DNA of 15,162 nt from positions 1-15,162 of the forward strand of contig JAAZIY010000092.1 in NCBI GenBank assembly GCA_012800625.1, in the 5' to 3' direction. The stretch comes from Lentisphaerota bacterium (GTDB lineage Bacteria > Verrucomicrobiota > Lentisphaeria > Oligosphaerales > Oligosphaeraceae). Each line of letters begins with the position of its first letter. Within the stretch, counting starts at the first letter, position 1. Shown piece by piece: positions 1 through 6,102 of the stretch. The notes beneath the pieces were generated by a model. The model did no database searches. It saw nothing but the letters and a program-made list of their open reading frames with translations, and was not told the origin of the DNA. Both the position numbers and the translations under genes were made by a program.

Positions 1-23
1 ATGATTTCGTCCCCAAAAAACTG

Positions 24-65
24 AAAACTTGATGAAATCGTCTGAAAAACGCAAGTTTTTAGCCG
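24..65. repeat. A/T-rich dispersed repeat, copy 1 (possible 3' hairpin)
   Basis: This segment closely matches 8084-8124; both contain AACTTGATGAAAT, then GTCT, then AAAAACGCAA and a T run, with a few substitutions and one indel. AAAACTTG at 24-31 is the exact inverse of CAAGTTTT at 52-59, around a 20-base loop. On the minus strand, which carries the upstream glycosyltransferase transcript, the hairpin is followed by a short T run. It could therefore work as a weak terminator for the accD-GT9 transcript. The stem is poor in G/C, so termination is only an inference. Confidence 0.55.
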
Positions 66-90
66 TAATGCCCCCTTTAGACGAAGACGA

Positions 91-120
91 CTTAGTGTGG
101 CTTAGTGTCCTCACTTCGTA
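91..120 (-). repeat. 10-bp tandem repeat array A
   Basis: Read on the minus strand there are two full units, GGACACTAAG and CCACACTAAG. They are preceded by a partial unit, TACGAAG, and a TGA spacer. The array starts two bases after the TAG stop of the GT9 gene, so it sits in that transcript's 3' end. It belongs to the family found at nine other loci in this window. Confidence 0.75.
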
Positions 121-123
121 TAC

Positions 124-1194
124 CTAGTCCGGCTTTACGATGCTGCATAGGCTGTCATATACCTGCTGTGGCGTGATTTGATGCAGGCAGTGATATTTTT
201 GCGCTTCGGGCAGCGGGCAGAAACGCTTGAAACAAGGACGACACTGCGCCTGAGAGACCTCAAGTTTCCATTTGCCGCCTATAGGCCCGGTAGCTATGGG
301 ATCGGTGGAGCCGAAGATGGCGATGCCGCGCGCGCCCAGGGCTGCACCCAAATGCATAACGCCGCTGTCGTTGGCCACAATTGCTTGCACATTGGCTAAA
401 ATAGACATCAGCGTAGCCATATCAGTTTTGCCGATCAGATTCAGGGTCTTGGGACAGGCCGCAGCTATTTCCGCACCGGCGGCAAGCTCTTTCTTGGTGC
501 CAAGCAGAACCAGCTTGCCGCCCTGCTCCTGCCAGCGTCGGGCAATCTCGCTGTAATACTGTGGCGGCCATTGCTTGGCCGGTCCGTAGGCGGCTCCAGG
601 CGCCAGAGCTAGCCAACGCCCATTTTTATTGATGCAGTACTGTGCGGCCAGTTCGGGGTTCTGCCGCAGAGGCGGGCAATTTGTCTCTAGCCGTACATCG
701 CCCAGGCTAGAGACCAAATGCAGATAGTATGAAAGCTGATGGAATTTGCCGGTATTTTCTCCGCGTTTCCATTCAGGCAGGCGATGGTTAAGCAATAGCG
801 AACGCCCTCTGCCGCGGCGTCCTATGCGCAGGGGCACAGCGCAACGATATATATCCAGGGCGGCTCCGAAAGAATTAGGCAAGACCAGCGCCATGCCCGG
901 GTTGAGGGAACGCGCACGCTGTATTTCAGTCTTGCTGATGCGTTTGCCCTGCATGGGGATGACTACGTCCACCCAGGGGCAGGCCAGCCAGATGTCCGCC
1001 AGGGCGGCGGGAGTGAGCACAAAGAGTCCGCAGGCTTCAGGGATGCTGCGCTTCAGCTGATAGGCCGCCGGCAATGTCATCAGCAGGTCGCCCAGCCAAT
1101 TAGTGCTGCGCAGCAGCAGGCCGTCGCGCCAATTAGGCGCATTAATTCTCGGTGCCGGCGGCTGTAGTTGTCGCAGTTCCGGCTTATACGGCAC
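124..1194 (-). CDS. waaF: Glycosyltransferase family 9, LPS heptosyltransferase II-like
   Basis: A 356-residue GT9 enzyme, expected to transfer heptose from ADP-heptose to the LPS inner core at the cytoplasmic face of the inner membrane. The N-terminal motif RSTNWLGDLLMTLPA (near residues 29-43) is the WaaF signature. PGAAYGPAKQWP (about 199-210) and NDSGVMHL (about 275-282) form the nucleotide-sugar side. A C-terminal cluster, CRPCFKRFC (about 318-326) plus a Cys near 336, is typical of the WaaF branch. I place the start at GTG 1194 because TGGGAGG lies five bases upstream. An in-frame start at 1233 would add 13 atypical residues within accD. The chosen start overlaps the accD stop by 11 bases, suggesting translational coupling. 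The acceptor, and assignment to heptosyltransferase II rather than another GT9 enzyme, are inferred from motifs. Confidence 0.85.
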   Translation of the reverse strand: MPYKPELRQLQPPAPRINAPNWRDGLLLRSTNWLGDLLMTLPAAYQLKRSIPEACGLFVLTPAALADIWLACPWVDVVIPMQGKRISKTEIQRARSLNPGMALVLPNSFGAALDIYRCAVPLRIGRRGRGRSLLLNHRLPEWKRGENTGKFHQLSYYLHLVSSLGDVRLETNCPPLRQNPELAAQYCINKNGRWLALAPGAAYGPAKQWPPQYYSEIARRWQEQGGKLVLLGTKKELAAGAEIAAACPKTLNLIGKTDMATLMSILANVQAIVANDSGVMHLGAALGARGIAIFGSTDPIATGPIGGKWKLEVSQAQCRPCFKRFCPLPEAQKYHCLHQITPQQVYDSLCSIVKPD

Positions 1195-2032
1195 GTTCGC
1201 CTCCCAGATAGCGCAGGAGCAGTCCCAGCTCATGGCGCATTTTTTTGCGTTTCACGATACGGTCGATAAAGCCATGTTCGAGCAGGAACTCGGCGCTCTG
1301 AAAGCCCTTGGGCAGGTCGGCCTGTGTGGTCTGCTTGATGACGCGCGGGCCGGCAAAACCGATCAGCGCCTTAGGCTCGGCCAGGATAATATCGCCCAGG
1401 GATGCGAAGCTGGCGGTGACTCCGCCGGTGGTGGGATTGGTCAAGATGACGATCAGTGGCAGTCCGGCCTCATCATGGCGCATAACGGCCGCCGAGGTCT
1501 TGGCCATCTGCATCAGGCTTAGTATGCCTTCCTGCATGCGTGCGCCGCCGCTGGCAGTAACAATCAGGGCTGGCAGGCGGCACTGCAAGGCCAGCTCGAG
1601 CATACGGGTGATTTTTTCGCCCACCGCCGAACCCATGCTGGCACCCATAAAACGAAAGTCCATTACCGCCAAAGCGTATGGGATGCGGTTGAGGCTGGCT
1701 CTGCCGCAGAGTACGGCTTCAGACAGACTGGTTTTCTGTCTTGAGCTGAGCAGTTTTTCGGCATAAGAGCCATCGCCGGAGAAATTCAGCGGGTCGCAGG
1801 AATGCAGGCCGGCGTCGATCTCCTGAAAGCTGTCCGGGTCCACCAGCATCTTGATGCGCTGAGCTGCGGTCAGCGGGAAGTGGAAGCCGCAGCTGGGGCA
1901 GACCTGCAAGTTTTCCTCCAGCGAGCTTTGATAGAGCAGTTCGGAGCATGATTTGCAGTTCAGCCAGAGACCGGCGGGGATATCGCTCTTAGCCGGCGGG
2001 CTGCCGCTGGTATTGTTATTTGGGCTTGCCAT
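1184..2032 (-). CDS. accD: Acetyl-CoA carboxylase carboxyltransferase subunit beta
   Basis: A 282-residue AccD. With AccA it transfers the carboxyl group from carboxybiotin to acetyl-CoA, giving malonyl-CoA for fatty-acid synthesis in the cytoplasm. The N-terminal zinc ribbon is complete: Cys26, Cys29, Cys45 and Cys48. The crotonase-fold core has TASGGARMQEG (about 159-169), NPTTGGVTASFASLGD (about 199-214) and FAGPRVIKQT (about 226-235), all characteristic of AccD. Length is normal for the family. AGGAGG stands nine bases before the ATG. A TATTAT hexamer (2068-2073, minus strand) could be a -10 box, but I see no matching -35. accA is not in this window. The gene is followed, with an 11-base overlap, by the GT9 glycosyltransferase, linking fatty-acid supply and LPS synthesis in one likely transcript. 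Confidence 0.95.
   Translation of the reverse strand: MASPNNNTSGSPPAKSDIPAGLWLNCKSCSELLYQSSLEENLQVCPSCGFHFPLTAAQRIKMLVDPDSFQEIDAGLHSCDPLNFSGDGSYAEKLLSSRQKTSLSEAVLCGRASLNRIPYALAVMDFRFMGASMGSAVGEKITRMLELALQCRLPALIVTASGGARMQEGILSLMQMAKTSAAVMRHDEAGLPLIVILTNPTTGGVTASFASLGDIILAEPKALIGFAGPRVIKQTTQADLPKGFQSAEFLLEHGFIDRIVKRKKMRHELGLLLRYLGGERAV
1200..1206 (-). promoter_or_regulatory. Ribosome binding site fixing the GT9 start
   Basis: TGGGAGG on the minus strand ends five bases before the GTG at 1194. It lies inside the last codons of accD, so translation of the two genes is probably coupled. This is the main reason for preferring 1194 over the longer reading frame from 1233. Confidence 0.7.
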
Positions 2033-2092
2033 GATAAGCCGCCTCCTAGATAAGTAAAAACGAGACTATAATATAATCCCGACTCTGTTTTT

Positions 2093-2122
2093 GGACACGA
2101 AGAGACACAAAGGGACACTAAT
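2093..2122 (+). repeat. 10-bp tandem repeat array B
   Basis: Three contiguous units read GGACACGAAG, AGACACAAAG and GGACACTAAT, each exactly 10 bases. The left edge is TTTTT, an edge type also seen in other arrays. The last unit contains the comF stop codon on the minus strand (TAG, 2118-2120). The array lies between comF and accD. Confidence 0.75.
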
Positions 2123-2870
2123 CCCGGGCTATGCATATCACGCTAAGCTCGGCGGCGCCGGCCTGCAAGAGCACGCGACTGGCCTCCTGCAAGGTATTGC
2201 CAGTGGTAAGCACGTCGTCAAGCAGCAGGATTGAGCGTCCCTTCACCGAGATATTGTTTTTCAGGGCGAATGCGTTTTTCAGGTTGCGCATCCGTTCTTC
2301 TCTGGAGAGTCCGGCCTGCTGCGCGGTTTTGCGTTTACGCGTCAGCGCCTCCAGGCAGGGTATTTTCATTTCCCGGCTCAAGAACTCGGCGATGAGTGTA
2401 GCCTGATTGTATCCCCTCTGCATTTCTCTGCGCCAATGTAATGGCACTGGCACTAGCAGTTCCGGGCGTGCCGGGGCGCCATGGCTTTGCCAGGCCTGCA
2501 GCATATGCCGGGCAAAAAACCTGGCCAGATACGTATGCCCCTTATACTTGTAGCGGTGTATGGCTTCTCTGATACTGTCCCGAAAAGGAAAGGCGCTGAC
2601 GCCTCTGAACCAAAGGAAGCCGCCGGCCTCCACACAAGCTCGGCAGACTTCGAGCAAGGCGGGACGCTCGCCGCCGCAGAGCGCGCAGCGCAGTTCTCCA
2701 AAGGCCGGCAGGCTCTCCTGACAGGCCGGGCAGAGCATTTCTGTCGTCGCCGGTTCCTGGCGGCAGAGCAGGCATACATCCGGGCTAAGCACCTGGTCTA
2801 AACGCCGCAGCCAGGGTGCCGCCCAACGCAGGCAATGGCGCAGGCTTCCGCTGGATAATGTCGTGTTCAT
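2118..2870 (-). CDS. comF: ComF family phosphoribosyltransferase-like protein
   Basis: A 250-residue ComF/GntX-type protein, a family needed for DNA uptake in naturally competent bacteria but also widespread in others; its exact biochemical role is not settled. The N-terminal part carries four CxxC pairs (Cys33/36, 47/50, 62/65, 76/79), probably binding zinc. The C-terminal half is a type I phosphoribosyltransferase fold: VPVPLHWRREMQRGYNQA in the middle and the PRPP-loop motif LLLDDVLTTGNT near residues 215-226. No clear Shine-Dalgarno precedes the ATG at 2870, so the N-terminus is less certain than the rest. The TAG stop lies inside repeat array B. comEC is nearby, but on the other strand and separated by era and the RAM gene. 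Confidence 0.9.
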   Translation of the reverse strand: MNTTLSSGSLRHCLRWAAPWLRRLDQVLSPDVCLLCRQEPATTEMLCPACQESLPAFGELRCALCGGERPALLEVCRACVEAGGFLWFRGVSAFPFRDSIREAIHRYKYKGHTYLARFFARHMLQAWQSHGAPARPELLVPVPLHWRREMQRGYNQATLIAEFLSREMKIPCLEALTRKRKTAQQAGLSREERMRNLKNAFALKNNISVKGRSILLLDDVLTTGNTLQEASRVLLQAGAAELSVICIARD

Positions 2871-2918
2871 GGTTGCAGGGTGAATCTGCTCAACTGAAAG
2901 CCAAGACCGGGCTCAAAG

Positions 2919-2973
2919 GCACACGAAGGGGGAGGACACGAAGAGACACGAAGAGACACGAAGGCACACGAAA
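2919..2973 (+). repeat. 10-bp tandem repeat array C
   Basis: Five units: GCACACGAAG, a five-base G-rich spacer, then GGACACGAAG, AGACACGAAG, AGACACGAAG and GCACACGAAA in exact 10-base register. It fills much of the 121-base gap between era (stop at 2992) and comF (start at 2870). No promoter is obvious in the rest of that gap. Confidence 0.8.
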
Positions 2974-2991
2974 GGGGGAGCGGGGGCAGGC

Positions 2992-3912
2992 CTAGTCCCA
3001 GAGGTTAAGTTCTTGCAGCAGCCGTTTTTGTTTGCGCCAGTTGGGCAGCACCTTTAGAAAAAGGGAGAGCTTGACGCGGCGCTGCAGGAAAGCGCTTATC
3101 TTGCCCGCGGCAGCAGAGCGGATTTTTTTGATCATGCTTCCCTGCCGTCCGATAACAATGGCCTTGTGGGCCTCTCTTTCGAGGATGAGGTCAGCATGGA
3201 TCAGTACTTCTTTTTCCGTTTCTTTCCAGCTTTGCACCACTACCGCCATGCTATGCGGGATTTCCTGCTGCAAGACTTCGAGCAGGGCCTCGCGCAATAG
3301 CTCAGCGGCAATATCGCGCTCGCTGGCGTCGCTCAGGTTTTCCCGGTCGAAGAGGAATATATCCTCCGGCAGCATCAGCTTAAGTTTTGCTAGCAGTTCC
3401 TCACAGCTTTGCTTGCAGTTGGCCTGCATAAGCATGCTGGGGGCGCCAGGCAGGAAGGCCCGATAGAACTCCAGGCTGATTTCTTGTTCTTTGGCGCTGC
3501 ACAGGTCTTTTTTATTGAGCAGCAGCAAGCTTGGCTTGTTGGCGCGGCGCAGCATTTCAGCGCAGAGCCGGTCTTCCTCGCCTGGCGCTCGGGCAGGGTC
3601 TATCAGGCAGAGCAGCAGGTCGGCCTCCTGCAATGCCTGCTCCACGCTTTTGAGCATGGCTTCATTCAAGGGTATTTTTGGTTGATGCACACCGGGCGAG
3701 TCCAGGAAGACGATTTGTGCCTCCGCGTCGTTATATACTCCGAGCAGGCGTCGGCGCGTGGTCTGCGGCTTGTCGGAGACTGCCGCCAGATGACAGCCCA
3801 GGACATTGTTCAGCAAAGTGGACTTACCGGTATTGGGGCGACCCAGCAATGCCACGCAGCCGCAGCGCCCTCTCTCCGGCACTGGCAAAATACTGTCAGC
3901 TTTATTTGTCAT
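2992..3912 (-). CDS. era: GTPase Era
   Basis: A 306-residue Era GTPase, which binds 16S rRNA and assists 30S subunit assembly. The G domain has the P-loop GRPNTGKS (24-31), switch I region PQTTRRR (49-55), G3 motif DSPG (71-74; most Era proteins have DTPG) and G4 NKKD (133-136). A C-terminal KH domain follows, with VIGRQGSMIKKI near residue 250. Length is typical. The ATG follows the TGA of the RAM-domain gene with no gap (TGAATG), and an AAAGG sequence lies just upstream, so the two genes are probably co-translated. The usual partner genes rnc, recO and ybeY are not seen here. Confidence 0.95.
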   Translation of the reverse strand: MTNKADSILPVPERGRCGCVALLGRPNTGKSTLLNNVLGCHLAAVSDKPQTTRRRLLGVYNDAEAQIVFLDSPGVHQPKIPLNEAMLKSVEQALQEADLLLCLIDPARAPGEEDRLCAEMLRRANKPSLLLLNKKDLCSAKEQEISLEFYRAFLPGAPSMLMQANCKQSCEELLAKLKLMLPEDIFLFDRENLSDASERDIAAELLREALLEVLQQEIPHSMAVVVQSWKETEKEVLIHADLILEREAHKAIVIGRQGSMIKKIRSAAAGKISAFLQRRVKLSLFLKVLPNWRKQKRLLQELNLWD

Positions 3913-4188
3913 TCATGGCCTTTGGCTGAAAATCTCGTCCAAGTCGAAGACCGAGAAGCTTTCCAGTGAAAACAGTGTCTTGGTTCTTTCCACGCCGGGG
4001 GCATGAACGATGCTTTTGGTGATGATGTCGGCCAGGTCCTCGTTGCGCGACACGCGCACAACTGCAACCAGGTCATATTCACCGGCGACTATATGCAGCT
4101 CGCTAATGCCGGGGTTGCGCTGCAACACCTTTACGGTCTCGTGAACCTGACGATCAATAATGCTGATCAAAACAAAAGCGGTCACCAT
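3913..4188 (-). CDS. Stand-alone Lrp/AsnC ligand-binding (RAM) domain protein
   Basis: A 91-residue protein made up only of the Lrp/AsnC C-terminal domain (RAM, or SAM for stand-alone). It opens MVTAFVLISI and contains the HIVAGEYDLVAVVRV core and the HAPGVERTKTLF segment typical of the family. No helix-turn-helix is present. Such proteins form ring oligomers that bind small ligands, often amino acids, and some modulate full-length Lrp proteins. The ligand here cannot be told. I start it at ATG 4188 because AAGGAG lies nine bases upstream; a longer frame from 4218 has no ribosome binding site and adds 10 unmatched residues. It ends directly at the era start, so it leads a two-gene unit. Confidence 0.85.
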   Translation of the reverse strand: MVTAFVLISIIDRQVHETVKVLQRNPGISELHIVAGEYDLVAVVRVSRNEDLADIITKSIVHAPGVERTKTLFSLESFSVFDLDEIFSQRP

Positions 4189-4197
4189 AAATAACAG

Positions 4198-4203
4198 CTC
4201 CTT
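4198..4203 (-). promoter_or_regulatory. Ribosome binding site fixing the RAM-protein start
   Basis: AAGGAG on the minus strand lies nine bases before ATG 4188. It excludes the alternative upstream ATG at 4218, which has no comparable site. Confidence 0.7.
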
Positions 4204-4240
4204 GAAAATGGAAGACAACTACGGTAATGAGTCTAATTTA

Positions 4241-4254
4241 TGCCAAAACTGGCA
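4241..4254. promoter_or_regulatory. Small inverted repeat upstream of the RAM-era unit
   Basis: TGCCA, four bases, then TGGCA form a five-base dyad 52 bases upstream of the RAM-gene start. The surrounding sequence is A/T-rich. Its place in the divergent RAM/comEC intergenic region is compatible with an operator, but I find no convincing -35/-10 pair and the dyad is short enough to arise by chance. Confidence 0.25.
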
Positions 4255-4303
4255 AAAGTCCATTGCTGATGAAAATTAGAAAGAAACCAGGGGTTGCCTT
4301 TTT

Positions 4304-4353
4304 GGACACTAAGACACACGAAGGGGCACGAAGGCACACCAAGACACACTAAG
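4304..4353 (+). repeat. 10-bp tandem repeat array D
   Basis: Five uninterrupted units: GGACACTAAG, ACACACGAAG, GGGCACGAAG, GCACACCAAG and ACACACTAAG. All are exactly 10 bases and keep the CAC-N-AAG core. The left edge is CTTTTT. Directly to the right, GGCGTCTT occurs twice (4353-4360 and 4368-4375), 15 bases apart. The array lies between the divergent RAM gene and comEC, about 100 bases before the comEC start. Confidence 0.8.
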
Positions 4354-4455
4354 GCGTCTTCTTATTAGGCGTCTTTAGGAAAGCAGTTTGACATTTGCGA
4401 GGCCAGGTCTTTTATTGTCATGGGTCTAGATTTTCCATAATCGGGTATCCTTGCC

Positions 4456-6102
4456 ATGCTGCGGGCCTCTCTGTACAATTTTCGTGTTTGCACTCCTGGC
4501 TTCGTTGGTTTTTGTTGTTTTGCGGCGGGCTGTTTTGCCGCCGCCATGCCAGTGGGTATTTGCTGCTGCTTAAGCCTGGTGTTGCTTATGCTCTGGGCGG
4601 CTCGTTTATCTGGAGCGAAGCTGCTGGGCAGCTGTGGCAGCGTACTGCTGTTTGCCGCGGCATACTTATGGTGCGTCTACTATGCGAGCAGTCCGCGCCA
4701 GAGCTATCTGCGGCAACTGCCTCGCGAGGAGTGCTGGGTCAGGCTGCAAGTGCGCATCAGCGAACAAAGCGCCGTGCCCCCCGCATTGGCAAGACTCAAA
4801 AGCGGGGGCGGCAGCGGACGCGCAGAAATACTGGCCATGCAGACGCATCTGCACCCGGGCTGGCAGAAAGCCAGGGGCCGCCTGATATTGAGGGGGGCCG
4901 GCGACAAAATGTCTTTGCTGGAGGATTTCAGGCTCGGCGACCAGCTTGTGCTTGAAGGCTGTCTGCTTTTGCCGCCTGGCGAAAATGAGGCGGCGGCGTA
5001 TTATGGCAGACATCTGCTGATTCAAGGCTACAGGCGCATACTGCTGGTCAGCAAAGTGCGCGACTCTGTGCGCATCGAGGCCGGCGCCCTGCTCGCCTGC
5101 CGGCGCGGCATACAGCGGCTGCGCGGCTTTTTGGCTCTGCGCATGGCTGCGGGGCTGAATGAGCCGGAGTCATTGCGCGCCTTGCTGGCCTTGTCGCTAG
5201 GCATGTATGAGCTGCTCAGCCCCGCCATCAAGCAGGACTTTATCCGCTCCGGCACCATACATATATTTTCCATTTCAGGTTTGCATGTAGGCATGATAAT
5301 TCTGCTGCTGGAATGCCTCTTGCGGTTTTGCCGCTGCAAGCTAAAAACCCGCTGGTGCTGTCTGCCTCTGTTTTTATGGGCATACCTGCTTTTGACCGGC
5401 TGCTCGACCTCCGCGCTGCGTGCCTTCAATATGAGCCTGTTCTTTATTTACAGCTGTGCCAGGTTTCGCGTGCCCAATGCCTTGAATGCGCTAGGGCTGA
5501 GCGGCCTGATCACCCTGGCGGGCAATCCCCTGTATATCATGCACAGCGGTTTTATATATTCTTATCTGATTGTCGCGGTGCTAATTCTGAGCTGGCAGCC
5601 CATACAGCAGGCCAAGATGATACTGCTGGAAAAACAGCGCTGGATACCGCGGCAACTTCAGGGCAGAATCAGCCTTGAGCGTAAGGCCGCCGGTTTGGCC
5701 GCCGCCATCTGCAGTTCATTTGTAGCCTGGCTGGCCAGCGCCGGCATCACCCTGAAGCTCAACGGCATACTCTGCCTGCTGTCGCCCGTGATTAATATTC
5801 CTTTGGGCGGCAACGTCTTTTTAGTGCTGGCCTTCTGTCCACTCAAATTGCTACTAGACCTGCTGCCCGGCGGCGCGGCCTTGAGCGGCTTTGTAATGCA
5901 AACACTGTTGAAAAGCCTGCTGTTTTTAGCCGAGGCCGGCGCCAACTCGGTACTGACGCTGCGGGCAGTGCCCTTTAGCCGCAGTCAAAGCCTGGCGTAT
6001 TATGCCTGCCTGACGCTCTGCCTGCTCATTATGCACTCCCAGACCACTAAGAGCCAAGAAGGGGAAATTGGACACGAAGGGGCACTAAGCGAGCACTTCT
6101 AG
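4456..6102 (+). CDS. comEC: ComEC/Rec2-family DNA uptake channel protein, without C-terminal nuclease-like domain
   Basis: A 548-residue polytopic membrane protein of the ComEC/Rec2 family, which forms the inner-membrane channel for single-stranded DNA in natural transformation. The N-terminus has hydrophobic segments (about 12-75), followed by a soluble OB-fold-like region (DUF4131-type, about 90-185). The competence membrane domain carries the hallmark HIFSISGLHVGM near residues 265-277. Several further hydrophobic helices run to about residue 535. The metallo-beta-lactamase-like domain that ends many ComEC proteins is absent; full-length relatives are usually 700-800 residues. The last 20 or so residues are encoded by repeat array E. 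No strong Shine-Dalgarno precedes ATG 4456, so the start is provisional. The 3' end overlaps the convergent homocysteine methyltransferase gene by 18 bases. Confidence 0.85.
   Translation: MLRASLYNFRVCTPGFVGFCCFAAGCFAAAMPVGICCCLSLVLLMLWAARLSGAKLLGSCGSVLLFAAAYLWCVYYASSPRQSYLRQLPREECWVRLQVRISEQSAVPPALARLKSGGGSGRAEILAMQTHLHPGWQKARGRLILRGAGDKMSLLEDFRLGDQLVLEGCLLLPPGENEAAAYYGRHLLIQGYRRILLVSKVRDSVRIEAGALLACRRGIQRLRGFLALRMAAGLNEPESLRALLALSLGMYELLSPAIKQDFIRSGTIHIFSISGLHVGMIILLLECLLRFCRCKLKTRWCCLPLFLWAYLLLTGCSTSALRAFNMSLFFIYSCARFRVPNALNALGLSGLITLAGNPLYIMHSGFIYSYLIVAVLILSWQPIQQAKMILLEKQRWIPRQLQGRISLERKAAGLAAAICSSFVAWLASAGITLKLNGILCLLSPVINIPLGGNVFLVLAFCPLKLLLDLLPGGAALSGFVMQTLLKSLLFLAEAGANSVLTLRAVPFSRSQSLAYYACLTLCLLIMHSQTTKSQEGEIGHEGALSEHF
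6042..6089 (+). repeat. 10-bp tandem repeat array E, inside two gene ends
   Basis: Two clear units, GGACACGAAG (6070-6079) and GGGCACTAAG (6080-6089), lie within the comEC reading frame. A decayed pair (GACCACTAAG, AGCCAAGAAG) lies just upstream at 6042-6061. In the comEC frame the clear units encode GHEGALS. On the minus strand the second unit supplies the TAG stop (6085-6087) of the homocysteine methyltransferase/MTHFR gene. Confidence 0.7.

Noticed and set aside
2068..2096. Promoter for accD
   Set aside because: A TATTAT -10-like hexamer is present, but the sequence 17 bases upstream (GTCCAA) is not a -35 match. It is too weak to list as a feature.
2919..2973. 10-bp arrays as a CRISPR locus
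   Set aside because: Units are contiguous, only 10 bases, degenerate and without spacers of fixed size. No cas genes are present.
4365..4547. A 60-residue lysine-rich minus-strand frame between array D and comEC
   Set aside because: It overlaps the first 92 bases of comEC on the opposite strand, has no ribosome binding site I can see, and resembles no known family. It is most likely a shadow of the comEC frame.
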